Source: Actinomycetes bacterium
GTDB lineage: Bacteria > Actinomycetota > Actinomycetes > Propionibacteriales > Nocardioidaceae
Direction of reading: 5' to 3'
Length of the DNA: 64,000 bases
Assembly: GCA_023460975.1 (NCBI GenBank)
Contig: JAEWOG010000020.1
Location: 24,209 to 88,208, forward strand
Part shown: positions 25,694 to 34,528 of the stretch, one piece after another
Layout of the letters: every line of letters begins with the position of its first letter
How positions within the stretch are numbered: position 1 is the first letter of the stretch
The notes under the pieces: generated by a model
Databases searched by the model: none
The model's input: only the letters and a program-made list of their open reading frames with translations
What the model was told of the DNA's origin: nothing
Position numbers and translations under genes: made by a program

Positions 25694-26467
25694 TCAGCCG
25701 ACCAGGCGCTCGCACGCCTCGGCGACGGCCGTGGGGACTCCGGCGACGTACCACTCGACGCCTCCAGCACGCACGAGCCGCGCATCCCCTCCGACGCCAC
25801 GGATCAGGGCCTCACCGGGGAGCCGGTCCCACGCGGGAACGCTGTGGTGCAGGAACAGGTCGAGGCGTCCCTGCGCGACGGCCACCGCCTCCAGGGTGCC
25901 CGAGCCGTAGAGCCGGTACGTGCCCAGGCCGGTGAGAACACGCTGCCACGCGTCGCCGACGGGGGTGCCGAAGTACGGCGGGTGCAGGTACGTCGCCGCG
26001 CACGCCTGCGCCAGCGGCCGGTCCACGAGCTCGGGCAACTCACCGCCATCTGCCCACACGCCCACCCCAGGACCGCCCACGTACGTGTGCGCGCGGACCG
26101 CGTCGTGCACCGCCCCCAGTTCGAGCCCGTCGGGGCCCGTCAGGGCCAGTGCCGAGCACCACCAGTCGATGCCGCGGACGAAGTTGTGCGTCCCGTCCAG
26201 GGGGTCGACCACCCAGCGACGCCCGGAGGTGCCCGGGACGTCGTGACCCTCCTCCCCCAGCACACCGTCGAGGGGACGTTCGGCGGCGAGGCGGGTTGCG
26301 ACGTACGCCTCGGCCTCGCGGTCGGCGGAGGTGACGAAGTCGGTCGAGTTCGACTTGATGTCGATCGTCACCGGGCGACGGAACCAGCCGGCAGCGATCC
26401 GCCCCGCGCCCTCGACCAGCGAGGCAGCCAGGGTGGCATCGGGGTGGCGCGGTGCGCTCACTGCCAT
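25694..26467 (-). CDS. Inositol monophosphatase family protein
   Basis: A 257-residue Mg-dependent sugar phosphatase. Metal-binding motifs are GEEG (about residue 72) and DPLDGTHNF (about residue 90), with the C-terminal Asp in PAWDRLPGEALIRGVGG. In the family the last motif is normally WDxAAG, and the Leu-Pro replacement is slightly unusual. Substrates could be inositol 1-phosphate or histidinol phosphate (HisN). The location between pgsA and the HIT gene favours inositol or phosphoinositide metabolism. It overlaps the HIT gene by 10 bases. Confidence 0.83.
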   Translation of the reverse strand: MAVSAPRHPDATLAASLVEGAGRIAAGWFRRPVTIDIKSNSTDFVTSADREAEAYVATRLAAERPLDGVLGEEGHDVPGTSGRRWVVDPLDGTHNFVRGIDWWCSALALTGPDGLELGAVHDAVRAHTYVGGPGVGVWADGGELPELVDRPLAQACAATYLHPPYFGTPVGDAWQRVLTGLGTYRLYGSGTLEAVAVAQGRLDLFLHHSVPAWDRLPGEALIRGVGGDARLVRAGGVEWYVAGVPTAVAEACERLVG

Positions 26468-27012
26468 GCCTCGGCCAGCAGGTCCCGCGTCTCGGCGAGC
26501 AGCTGCGGGATGACCTTGGTGCCCCCGGTCACCGTGATGAAGTTGGCGTCCCCGACCCAGCGGGGCACGACGTGCTGGTGCAGGTGGTCGGCCAGCGACC
26601 CCCCGGCGGCGGAGCCCAGGTTGAGCCCGATGTTGAGGGCCTGGGGAGAGCTGACGGACTTGATCGCCCGCACCGCTGAGCGGGTCAGGTCCATCACCTC
26701 GGCCGACTCATCGGTCGTGAGGTCCTCCAGGTCCGCCACGTGGCGGTACGGGATGACCATGAGGTGGCCGGGGTTGTACGGGTGCAGGTTGAGCACCGCA
26801 TAACAGCTCTCGCCCCGGCGCACCACGAGGCCCGCGCGGTCTTCGAGAGTCGGGATGCGGCAGAACGGGCAACTCGGCTCGTCGGGTACCGAGGACTCGT
26901 CGTCGCCGACCGCCCGGCGGATGTAGGCCATCCGGTACGGCGTCCACAACCGTTGCAGCCCGTCGCCGTCACCGACGCCGTACTGCTCGCTCACCTCGGC
27001 CCCGTGCTCCAC
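26458..27012 (-). CDS. HIT-family nucleotide hydrolase/phosphorylase
   Basis: A 184-residue protein with the histidine triad LADHLHQHVVPR, in which the middle His is the nucleophile. A CPFC zinc-type pair near residue 48 is typical of the Rv2613c group, an AP4A phosphorylase in M. tuberculosis. It probably splits dinucleoside polyphosphates. The GTG start is seven bases after the thrS stop, and the 3' end overlaps the inositol-phosphatase gene. The thrS-HIT-pgsA order is conserved with mycobacteria. Confidence 0.88.
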   Translation of the reverse strand: MEHGAEVSEQYGVGDGDGLQRLWTPYRMAYIRRAVGDDESSVPDEPSCPFCRIPTLEDRAGLVVRRGESCYAVLNLHPYNPGHLMVIPYRHVADLEDLTTDESAEVMDLTRSAVRAIKSVSSPQALNIGLNLGSAAGGSLADHLHQHVVPRWVGDANFITVTGGTKVIPQLLAETRDLLAEAWQ

Positions 27013-27018
27013 GGGACC

Positions 27019-29022
27019 TCAGACCTGCTCGCGGCTCGCGACCGCGGCCAGGATCCGCTCGATCGCCTCGGCCACGGGCACGCCGTTGTCCTGGCGACCG
27101 TCGCGGTAGCGGAACGACACAGCGCCCGCCTCGACGTCGGCCTCGCCGGCGATGAGCATGAACGGCACCTTCTGGAGTTGGGCGTTGCGGATCTTCTTCT
27201 GGAACCGGTCGGCGGACTCGTCGACCTCGACCCGGATGCCTCGCGCCTTGAGCTGGGCCGCGACGTCGTACAGGTGGTCGGCGAAGGTGTCGGCGACGGG
27301 GATGCCGACGACCTGCACCGGAGCCAGCCACGGAGGGAAGGCGCCCGCGTAGTGCTCGACCAGCACGCCCATGAACCGCTCGATGGAGCCGAACTTCGCC
27401 GAGTGGATCATCACCGGCTGCTGGCGACTGCCGTCCGCCGCGACGTACTCGAGGTTGAAGCGGTCAGCGGAGGGCTGGTTGAAGTCGTACTGCACGGTGC
27501 CCATCTGCCAGGTGCGACCGATGGCATCCTTGGCCTGGACCGAGATCTTGGGGCCGTAGTAGGCGGCGCCGCCCGGGTCCGGGACGAGCTCGAGGCCGGT
27601 CGCGGTCGCGACGTCCTCGAGAACCTTCGTGGCGACAGCCCAGTCCTCATCGGAGCCGATGAACTTGTCCTTGGACTCGTCGCGGGTCGACAACTCCAGG
27701 TAGAAGTCGTCGATGCCGAAGTCGCGCAGCAGTGACAGCATGAAGTTGAGAAGGTGCTCGACCTCGGCCGGCGCCTGCTCGGGGGTGACGTACGAGTGCG
27801 AGTCGTCCTGGGCGAAGCCGCGGACCCGGGTGAGGCCGTGGATCACGCCGGACTTCTCGTGGCGGTAGACGTGGCCGAACTCGAAGAGCCGCAGCGGCAG
27901 CTCGCGGTAGGAGCGCTGCCGGGAGCGGAAGATGAGGTTGTGCATCGGGCAGTTCATCGCCTTGAGGCGGTAGTCCATGCCGTCGACGTCGAACGCCGGG
28001 TACATCCCCTCGCCGTAGTACGGCAGGTGGCCGGAGGTGTAGAACAGACCCTCCTTGGCGATGTGCGGGGTGCCGACGTACTCGAAACCCTCGGCGATGT
28101 GCCGTTCGCGGACGTAGTCCTCCATCGCCCGCTTGATCACTCCGCCCTTGGGGTGGAAGACCGGCAGGCCCGAACCAATCTCGTCGGGGAAGGAGAACAG
28201 GTCGAGCTCGCGGCCGAGCTTGCGGTGGTCGCGGCGCTCCGCCTCCTCGATGCGGTGCAGGTGCTCCTCCAGGGCCTCCTTCGACTCCCAGGCGGTGCCG
28301 TAGATGCGCTGAAGCTGCTTGTTCTTCTCGTCGCCGCGCCAGTACGCAGCGGCCGAGCGCATCAGCTTGAACGCCGGGATGCGCTTGGTGGTGGGCAGGT
28401 GCGGGCCGCGGCACAGGTCGGACCAGGCCACCTCGCCCTTGCGGTTGATGTTGTCGTAGATGGTGAGCTCGGCGCCGCCGACCTCGACGCTGGCGCCCTC
28501 GGTGTCGTCAGCGCCGGCGCCCCCCTTGAGGCCGATGAGCTCGATCTTGTACGGCTCGTCGGCGAGCTCGGCGATCGCGTCGCCGTCGCTGGTGACGCGG
28601 CGCTCGAAGCGCTGGTTCTCCTTGATGATCTTCCTCATCGCCGACTCGATCTTGACGAGATCCTCGGGCACGAACGGGGTCTCGACGTCGAAGTCGTAGT
28701 AGAACCCGTCTTGGATCGGCGGGCCGATGCCGAGCTTGGCCTCGGGGAACAACTGCTGGACCGCCTGGGCCAGCACGTGGGCGGTGGAGTGGCGCAGGAT
28801 GTCGCGGCCGTCCGCGGAGTCGATCAGCACGCCCTCGACTTCGTCGCCGTCCACGAGCACGTACGACAGGTCCTTCAGGTCGCCGCCGACCCGGGCCGCG
28901 ATGACGTCGGCCTCGTCGGCGAACAACTCCCACGCCTTGGTGGCCGGCGCCGAGTCCTCGGTCGTCAGCGTCCGCTCCTCACGCTCACCGGCGTGGATGC
29001 GGACGACCTTGATCTCGGACAC
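27019..29022 (-). CDS. thrS: Threonyl-tRNA synthetase
   Basis: A 667-residue class II synthetase. The N-terminal TGS and editing (SAD) domains begin with IKVVRIHAGE and include the editing-site HSTAHVLAQAVQQLFP. The catalytic core has motif 2 around RELPLRLFEFGHVYRHE and zinc-ligand residues in LKAMNCPMHN. The anticodon-binding domain starts near FPPWLAPVQV. It charges tRNA-Thr. The GTG start is fixed by AAGGAG five bases upstream. The leader holds two strong hairpins. Confidence 0.95.
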   Translation of the reverse strand: MSEIKVVRIHAGEREERTLTTEDSAPATKAWELFADEADVIAARVGGDLKDLSYVLVDGDEVEGVLIDSADGRDILRHSTAHVLAQAVQQLFPEAKLGIGPPIQDGFYYDFDVETPFVPEDLVKIESAMRKIIKENQRFERRVTSDGDAIAELADEPYKIELIGLKGGAGADDTEGASVEVGGAELTIYDNINRKGEVAWSDLCRGPHLPTTKRIPAFKLMRSAAAYWRGDEKNKQLQRIYGTAWESKEALEEHLHRIEEAERRDHRKLGRELDLFSFPDEIGSGLPVFHPKGGVIKRAMEDYVRERHIAEGFEYVGTPHIAKEGLFYTSGHLPYYGEGMYPAFDVDGMDYRLKAMNCPMHNLIFRSRQRSYRELPLRLFEFGHVYRHEKSGVIHGLTRVRGFAQDDSHSYVTPEQAPAEVEHLLNFMLSLLRDFGIDDFYLELSTRDESKDKFIGSDEDWAVATKVLEDVATATGLELVPDPGGAAYYGPKISVQAKDAIGRTWQMGTVQYDFNQPSADRFNLEYVAADGSRQQPVMIHSAKFGSIERFMGVLVEHYAGAFPPWLAPVQVVGIPVADTFADHLYDVAAQLKARGIRVEVDESADRFQKKIRNAQLQKVPFMLIAGEADVEAGAVSFRYRDGRQDNGVPVAEAIERILAAVASREQV

Positions 29023-29141
29023 GGGATCTCCTTGCTGATGGACGTGCGGGCGCGGACAGCGACCGTACTGATCGTATCGGCCGTCTCCGTGGGCTCGCAC
29101 GCCAGATTGCCCCGACCAGCGGAGAACTCCCTGCTGGGCGG

Positions 29142-29203
29142 AGAGTCCCCGCTCAGCCGGGGACTCTGTCACGTTGTGCCCGTTGCAACGCACACAACGT
29201 GAC
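29142..29203 (-). promoter_or_regulatory. Two adjacent perfect hairpins between the GNAT gene and thrS
   Basis: One inverted repeat has 9-base arms (AGAGTCCCC, 29142-29150 and 29159-29167). The other has 11-base arms (GTCACGTTGTG, 29168-29178 and 29193-29203), with a further palindrome GTTGCAAC in its loop. They sit next to one another about 120 bases upstream of thrS. They may terminate the preceding operon or form a leader structure controlling thrS. Confidence 0.5.
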
Positions 29204-29234
29204 GGACTTCCCCCTCCAGTCGCCGAGCGCCGGG

Positions 29235-29762
29235 TCAGATCAACGACTTGCGCAACACCGCGAACTCGAGGTCGTCGCGCCGCGGCACCCCGAACCGCTC
29301 CTGGCCGTACGGGAAGGGGCGGGTCTCGCCGGTGAGGGCGTAGCCGCGTCGCTGGTAGTACGCAATCAGTTCGGCGCGCACGGAGATCACCGTCATCTCC
29401 ATCTCGCTCACCTGCCACTGCTCGACGACGTACGACTCCGCAGCGCGCATGAGGTGCGAGCCGACCCCGCCGCCCTGCTCGGTGGGGGTGACGGCGAACA
29501 TCCCCAGGTAGCCCCGTCCCCCGCGATCGGCGACGTGGACGCAGGCACGCAGGTGCCCCGCCCGCTCGGCCACCAGGATCGTGCTGCGCTGGGCCGTCAG
29601 GTCGGCGAGCACCTGGGCGGCGTCGGTGCGGCCCCCATCGAGGAGGTCCGCCTCGGTGGTCCACCCGGAGCGGCTGTCGTCGCCCCGGTAGGCGGAGGTG
29701 ACCAGAGCCACCAGGGCGTCGACATCGGTCTCGGTGGCGGGTCGGAGCCTCAGATCGTGCAC
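29235..29762 (-). CDS. GNAT-family N-acetyltransferase
   Basis: A 175-residue protein with a single GNAT domain. The acetyl-CoA loop is around EQGGGVGSHLMRAAE. The acceptor-site end contains YYQRRGYALTGETRPFPY, a pattern common in small-molecule or peptide acetyltransferases. The GTG start overlaps the cbiX gene by 13 bases, but a TACATT box six bases upstream offers a separate leaderless promoter. The substrate is unknown, and a role in nitrate assimilation is not implied by the sequence. Confidence 0.8.
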   Translation of the reverse strand: MHDLRLRPATETDVDALVALVTSAYRGDDSRSGWTTEADLLDGGRTDAAQVLADLTAQRSTILVAERAGHLRACVHVADRGGRGYLGMFAVTPTEQGGGVGSHLMRAAESYVVEQWQVSEMEMTVISVRAELIAYYQRRGYALTGETRPFPYGQERFGVPRRDDLEFAVLRKSLI

Positions 29763-30445
29763 GAGGCCAATGTAGGCGAACCCGCCACGGCGCTCGCCGC
29801 CGTCCGGGCCCGCTGGACCACGAGGTCCACCACGTGCTCGTGCGCCCCGATCACCTCGCCCACGTGCGCGGCTCCGGCGGCGTACGACTCCTCCCGAAGC
29901 CTGTCGGCGAAGTGTCCGGGCGCCAGCAGGTAGGGCGCCACCACGTCGCCGGCGCGCACCACATCGGCGGGACGGGCCCCTCGTCCCGACAGCGTCGCGA
30001 CCTCGACGCCGCCGCCCCACTCGCGGGCCAGGAATCTCGCGGCCAGGTGCAGGTCCTTCATGGCTGCGGGGTCGGTGGAGCCAGCAGCCACCATTACGGC
30101 ACGGCCGCCCGGGCGCGCACCGGCCTCGAGCAGGCGCGCGACCTGGGCCATGGCCAGCAGCCGGTGCGGTCCCAACGGCCCGCCGAGCGCCAGCGGTCCG
30201 GTGGCGCCACGGGCCATCGCGGGCAGGTCCGTACGTACGTGGACGCCGGTCGAGAGCAGGAGTGGGACCGCAACGCTGGGGTGCGGGCTCTGGGCCACCA
30301 CGTCGGCGAAGAGCGGCTCGCACAGCTCGACGAACGAGGCCACCCCGGGAATGCCGAGGCGGCGCGCAGCAGCAGCCGTCACCCGGCGGGCGACGTCGTT
30401 GCCCCGCGGGGTGCGGGTTCCGTGGGCAACGGTGATGAGCCTCAT
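29750..30445 (-). CDS. Sirohydrochlorin chelatase (CbiX/SirB family)
   Basis: A 231-residue class II chelatase. The start MRLITVAHGTRTPRG contains the metal-coordinating His (VAHGT), and the second catalytic region is probably LLSTGVHVRTDLP with another His. It should insert Fe2+ into sirohydrochlorin to give siroheme, the cofactor of NirB, which explains its place in the nitrite reductase operon. It overlaps the HemD-like gene (ATGA). M. tuberculosis Rv0259c occupies the same position. Confidence 0.85.
   Translation of the reverse strand: MRLITVAHGTRTPRGNDVARRVTAAAARRLGIPGVASFVELCEPLFADVVAQSPHPSVAVPLLLSTGVHVRTDLPAMARGATGPLALGGPLGPHRLLAMAQVARLLEAGARPGGRAVMVAAGSTDPAAMKDLHLAARFLAREWGGGVEVATLSGRGARPADVVRAGDVVAPYLLAPGHFADRLREESYAAGAAHVGEVIGAHEHVVDLVVQRARTAASAVAGSPTLASCTI
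29769..29774 (-). promoter_or_regulatory. Possible internal leaderless promoter for the GNAT gene
   Basis: TACATT on the minus strand is six bases before the GTG at 29762, inside the end of the cbiX gene. Confidence 0.35.
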
Positions 30446-31569
30446 GCGCCCACCGCCAACCGGTAGCCGCGCTTGACCACCGTCTGGACCGCCTTGGTCC
30501 CGATCGCTGCGCGCAACCGCGCCACAGCCATCTCGACCGCGTGTTCGGAGGTCGCCGTGCCACCGGGAAGCGTGGCCAGCAGGGAACTGCGTGAGACCAC
30601 GATGCCCGGGTTCGCGACCAACGCCGACAGCACCGCGGCCGGTGCCGGGGACAGCTTGATCTCGACGCCGTCCAGCAGGACGTCGTCACCGTGCAGCAGC
30701 AACGCGTGCCCTCCGGCCAGTTCGATGCTCAGGCCAGCGCGCCGCGAGGGCAGCTCGGTCTCCAGTTGCTTGACCATGGCCGCGAGTCGCGACCGCTCGG
30801 GGAAGACGGTGGGCACTCCCCACATCTCGAAGGCGGCCGAAGTCACCGGACCCACGCACGCCGCCACCACGTCGGCCTGGAAGGCGGTCACGACTTCGTC
30901 CCGTCGGCCAGTCGAGGCGGCCGCCTCCATGAGCGCGGCCACGGCCGGCGCGGAGGTGAAGGTGACGGCGTCCAACGCCCGGTCGGCGATGAGGTCGATG
31001 AGCTCGAACATCGGCTCGGGGTCCTCGGCCGTGGCCACCCGGTAGACCGTCACCGTCGACACGTCGGCGCCTTGGCGCCGCAGAGCGTGCGCTGCCATCG
31101 ACAGCGACTGGCCGTGCTCCTGGACGACGATTCGCTGGCCGGTGAGGTCGCGCCCCCGCAAGAAGTCCAGCACGTCCTCGAAGCACTCCGACTCGGGCGC
31201 CCAGGTCTCCCTCAGCCCCCGCCGCCGCAGCGCCCCCACGCTCTTGGGTCCGCGGGCCAGGATCTGGGCCCCCTCAAGCGCGGAGAGCAGGTCGTCGAGC
31301 AGCCCCCATCCCTCGGCGGCACTGAACCATGCGCGCATGCCGACGCCGGTGGTGGCGAGGAAGATGTCGATCGGGCGGGCGAGCACCGCGTCGGTGGCGG
31401 CACGCAGTTCCGCGTCGTCGACCTGATTCGGGTCCAGCGACAGTGCCGGCGCCCACTCCACACGGGCACCGCGACGCTGGAGCAGGGCGATCTGCTCCTC
31501 GACCTTGCGCGCCGCAGTGACGCCGACGCGGTAGCCCCTCAACGGTTCCTCAGCGACCGCCTGGTTCAC
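30442..31569 (-). CDS. Uroporphyrinogen-III synthase domain fused to winged-helix regulator domain
   Basis: A 375-residue fusion. Residues about 10-265 resemble HemD (uroporphyrinogen-III synthase), with segments such as GYRVGVTAARK and DAVTFTSAPAV. Residues about 275-375 form an OmpR/PhoB-type winged helix (LSPAPAAVLSALVANPG, then AVEMAVARLRAAIG, ending VVKRGYRLAV). The same fusion is next to nirBD in mycobacteria (Rv0260c). It may make the siroheme precursor, regulate the operon, or both. Start and stop overlap nirD and cbiX (GTGA and ATGA). Confidence 0.86.
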   Translation of the reverse strand: MNQAVAEEPLRGYRVGVTAARKVEEQIALLQRRGARVEWAPALSLDPNQVDDAELRAATDAVLARPIDIFLATTGVGMRAWFSAAEGWGLLDDLLSALEGAQILARGPKSVGALRRRGLRETWAPESECFEDVLDFLRGRDLTGQRIVVQEHGQSLSMAAHALRRQGADVSTVTVYRVATAEDPEPMFELIDLIADRALDAVTFTSAPAVAALMEAAASTGRRDEVVTAFQADVVAACVGPVTSAAFEMWGVPTVFPERSRLAAMVKQLETELPSRRAGLSIELAGGHALLLHGDDVLLDGVEIKLSPAPAAVLSALVANPGIVVSRSSLLATLPGGTATSEHAVEMAVARLRAAIGTKAVQTVVKRGYRLAVGA

Positions 31570-31979
31570 GGACCCTCCCCAAGATGTGCGTGCCGCGGAC
31601 CGACCAGGACGCGCCCCTCGTGGAGGCGTACCGGGAAGGTCGGGACCTGCACTGCCGCATCGTCGAGGCAGTGGCCTGTACGCAGGTCGAATGCCTGCTT
31701 GTGCATCGGCGAGGCCACGAAGGGCGTCCCGCCGCGCGTCCCCATGATCCCACGGGCCAGCACACATGCACGGGAGAACGGGTCCCAGCCGGACAGCGCG
31801 TACAACTCGTCGGCTCCGGAGCGGAAAACAGCGACCGCTTCGCCGCCCACCAGCGCCAGCACCCCTCCCTCCACGTCGATCGCGCTGATCGGACACACGT
31901 CCGTCCACATGGTCGGGTCCTCGAGCGTCGCCATCTGCGTCACGTCCTCCACCGAGCTCACTTCCTTCATCGCGCTCAC
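31566..31979 (-). CDS. nirD: Nitrite reductase (NADH) small subunit
   Basis: A 137-residue Rieske-fold protein. As is normal for NirD, the [2Fe-2S] ligands of true Rieske proteins are missing: the second ligand region reads SPMHKQ, and the first has no CxH pair (the segment is LSGWDPFSRACVLARG). It stabilises or activates NirB. It overlaps nirB (GTGA) and the HemD-like gene (GTGA). A start at ATG 31970 is the alternative. Confidence 0.88.
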   Translation of the reverse strand: MSAMKEVSSVEDVTQMATLEDPTMWTDVCPISAIDVEGGVLALVGGEAVAVFRSGADELYALSGWDPFSRACVLARGIMGTRGGTPFVASPMHKQAFDLRTGHCLDDAAVQVPTFPVRLHEGRVLVGPRHAHLGEGP

Positions 31980-34528
31980 GGGGCACCCACCGGGATGGTC
32001 GCGCCGAGCAGGACGGGCGCATCGGCCTCGTCGCCCGGGACGGCCATGTCGCGTTCCGTACGGAAGGTGATGTGCGGATCCTCCACTCCGGGCGCGTTGA
32101 CGAAGGAGACGAACCGGCGCAACTTGTCCGGGTCCTCCAGGGTGGCCTTCCATTCGTCGAAGTAGCCGTCCACGTGGCGGGCCATGGCGGCCTCGAGCTC
32201 AGTTCCCAGGCCGAGCGAGTCGTCGACCACGACGGCGCGCACCTGGTCGATGCCTCCCTCCAGCGACGCCATCCAGGGCGCCGTGCGCTGCAGCCGGTCC
32301 GCGGTGCGGATGTAGTACATGAGGAAGCGGTCGAGGTACCTGACCAGGGTCTCGGTGTCGAGGTCGCCCGCGAGCAGGACGGCGTGCGCCGGGGTGGCGC
32401 CCCCGTTGCCTCCGACGTACAGGTTCCAGCCCTGCTCGGTCGCGATCACCCCGAAGTCCTTGCCTCGCGCCTCCGCGCACTCGCGGGCGCAGCCGCTGAC
32501 TCCGCCCTTGAGCTTGTGCGGGCTCCGCAACCCTCGGTAGCGCAGCTCCAGGTCGATGGCGAGCTGGACGGAGTCCTGCACGCCGTAGCGACACCACGTC
32601 GACCCGACGCACGACTTCACGGTCCGCAGCGACTTGCCGTACGCGTGCCCGCTCTCGAAGCCCGCATCGACGAGACGGCGCCAGATCTCGGGCAGCTGCT
32701 CCATGCGGGCACCGAACAGATCGATGCGCTGACCTCCGGTGATCTTGGTGTAGAGCGCGAAGTCACGCGCCACCTCACCGATCACGATCAACTTGTCGGG
32801 GGTGATCTCGCCGCCGGGAATGCGCGGCACGACGGAGTAGCTGCCGTTGCGCTGGATGTTGGCCAGGTAGGCGTCGTTGGTGTCCTGGCTCGTGCGGTGG
32901 GCGTCGTCGAGCACGTGCGCGCCCAACTGGCTGGCAAGGATGCTGGCCACCGCCGGCTTGCAGATGTCGCACCCGCGTCCGCTCCCGTGTGCCTCGAGCA
33001 CCTGGGCAAAGCTGGTGAAGCCGTGGACCGCGATGACCTCGAAGAGCTGCTGCCGCGTCAGCGGGAAGTGCTCGCAAAGGCTGCGGTCGACCTCCAGCCC
33101 CTTCTCTGCGAAGTAGTCCTCCACGATGCTCTTGACCTGCGGCTTGCAGGACCCACACGTCGAACCGGCTCGCGAGCACTTCGTGACGCACGCCGGCCCG
33201 TCGCAGGCCCCTTCCTCCCGCGCCACCCGGTCGATGATGTCGCCCTTGGTGACGTTGTTGCACGAGCAGACGACGGCCTCGTCGGGCAGCCCGATCTCGG
33301 CGAGGCCGCGCGAGGCGGGCAGGATCAGATCCTCCGGGTTGTCCGGCAGCGCGATGCCGCTGGCCACCATCGGGCGCAGCACCCCGTACGCGGAGGCATC
33401 CCCGACCAGGACGCCGCCCAGCAGGCGGGTTCCGTCCTCGCTGACGACCAGCTTCTTGTAGACCCCCGCCACGGCGTCCGCGTAGACGAGTTCGAGGGCG
33501 CCCTCGGCCTCGGCGTGGGCGTCTCCGAAGCTCGCCACGTCGACGCCGAGCAGCTTGAGCTTGGTGGACATGTCCGCGCCGGTGAAGGCACCGGTGCCAC
33601 CGACGAGTGCGTCGACGGCGACTTCCGCCATCGCGTAGCCGGGTGCGGCGAGGCCGTACATGCGCCCGTCCGGCGCGGCGCACTCCCCGATGGCCCACAC
33701 GTGCGGAGCCGACGTACGGCACTGCTCGTCGACGAGGATGCCGCCGCGCTCGGCGACGTCGATCCCGGCCGCCCGCGCCAACCCGTCGCGGGGGCGGATG
33801 CCTGCCGAGAACACGATCACCTGCGCATCGACGACCTCGCCGCCGCGCAGCACGAGGCCATCCGCGCGGCCGTCACGATCGCGAATGGCTTCGGTCATCG
33901 CACCCGTGTGGACCGTGAGCCCGAGCTTCTCGATGTGGCGGGTCAGCGTGGCGCCACCCGCGTCGTCGACCTGGACGGCCATGAGTCGAGGCGCCATCTC
34001 CACCACGTGGGTGTCGAGTCCGAGCTGCGAGAGGGCGCTCGCGGCCTCCAGCCCGAGCAGGCCACCACCGATCACCGCGCCCACGGTCGCCGTGGCCGCG
34101 GCCTCGCGGATCGCCTCGAGGTCCTCGATGGTCCGGTACACGAAGCAACCCGGCAGCTGGTGCCCCTCGATGGGTGGCACGAAGGGGGCCGCTCCGGTGG
34201 CCAGGACGAGCTCGTCATACCCCAGCCGGCTGCCGTCACTCAGGTCCACGGTGCGCTGATCGGCGTCGACCGCGCTCACCTCGACCCCGGTGACGAGCCG
34301 TACGCGGGGGTCCTCGTAGCTGCCCTCCGGCAGCAGCGAGAGGGCCTCGGCCCCGACCTCGAAGTAGGAGGTGAGAGCGACGCGGTCGTAGGCGGGACGG
34401 CACTCCTCCCCCACCACCACGATGTCGTGGGTCTCGGTGAGGCCACGCTCGATCGCTGCTTGGACGAATCGGTGACCGACCATGCCGTGGCCGACGACCA
34501 CGAGCTGACGGCGGTGGGCAGGACTCAT
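31976..34528 (-). CDS. nirB: Nitrite reductase (NADH) large subunit
   Basis: An 850-residue protein. The N-terminal FAD/NAD module starts at LVVVGHGMVGHRF. A BFD-like [2Fe-2S] domain follows with VVCSCNNVTKGDI and CGSCKPQV. The ferredoxin-sulfite/nitrite reductase half carries the siroheme/[4Fe-4S] cysteines in SCVGSTWCRYG and GCARECAEA. It reduces nitrite to ammonium with NADH. It is preceded by the nitrate reductase FAD subunit (ATGA overlap) and followed by nirD. Confidence 0.93.
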   Translation of the reverse strand: MSPAHRRQLVVVGHGMVGHRFVQAAIERGLTETHDIVVVGEECRPAYDRVALTSYFEVGAEALSLLPEGSYEDPRVRLVTGVEVSAVDADQRTVDLSDGSRLGYDELVLATGAAPFVPPIEGHQLPGCFVYRTIEDLEAIREAAATATVGAVIGGGLLGLEAASALSQLGLDTHVVEMAPRLMAVQVDDAGGATLTRHIEKLGLTVHTGAMTEAIRDRDGRADGLVLRGGEVVDAQVIVFSAGIRPRDGLARAAGIDVAERGGILVDEQCRTSAPHVWAIGECAAPDGRMYGLAAPGYAMAEVAVDALVGGTGAFTGADMSTKLKLLGVDVASFGDAHAEAEGALELVYADAVAGVYKKLVVSEDGTRLLGGVLVGDASAYGVLRPMVASGIALPDNPEDLILPASRGLAEIGLPDEAVVCSCNNVTKGDIIDRVAREEGACDGPACVTKCSRAGSTCGSCKPQVKSIVEDYFAEKGLEVDRSLCEHFPLTRQQLFEVIAVHGFTSFAQVLEAHGSGRGCDICKPAVASILASQLGAHVLDDAHRTSQDTNDAYLANIQRNGSYSVVPRIPGGEITPDKLIVIGEVARDFALYTKITGGQRIDLFGARMEQLPEIWRRLVDAGFESGHAYGKSLRTVKSCVGSTWCRYGVQDSVQLAIDLELRYRGLRSPHKLKGGVSGCARECAEARGKDFGVIATEQGWNLYVGGNGGATPAHAVLLAGDLDTETLVRYLDRFLMYYIRTADRLQRTAPWMASLEGGIDQVRAVVVDDSLGLGTELEAAMARHVDGYFDEWKATLEDPDKLRRFVSFVNAPGVEDPHITFRTERDMAVPGDEADAPVLLGATIPVGAP

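Noticed and set aside
29023..29234. A T-box riboswitch for thrS
   Set aside because: No T-box consensus or specifier loop is visible; the hairpins have no antiterminator partner or T-run.
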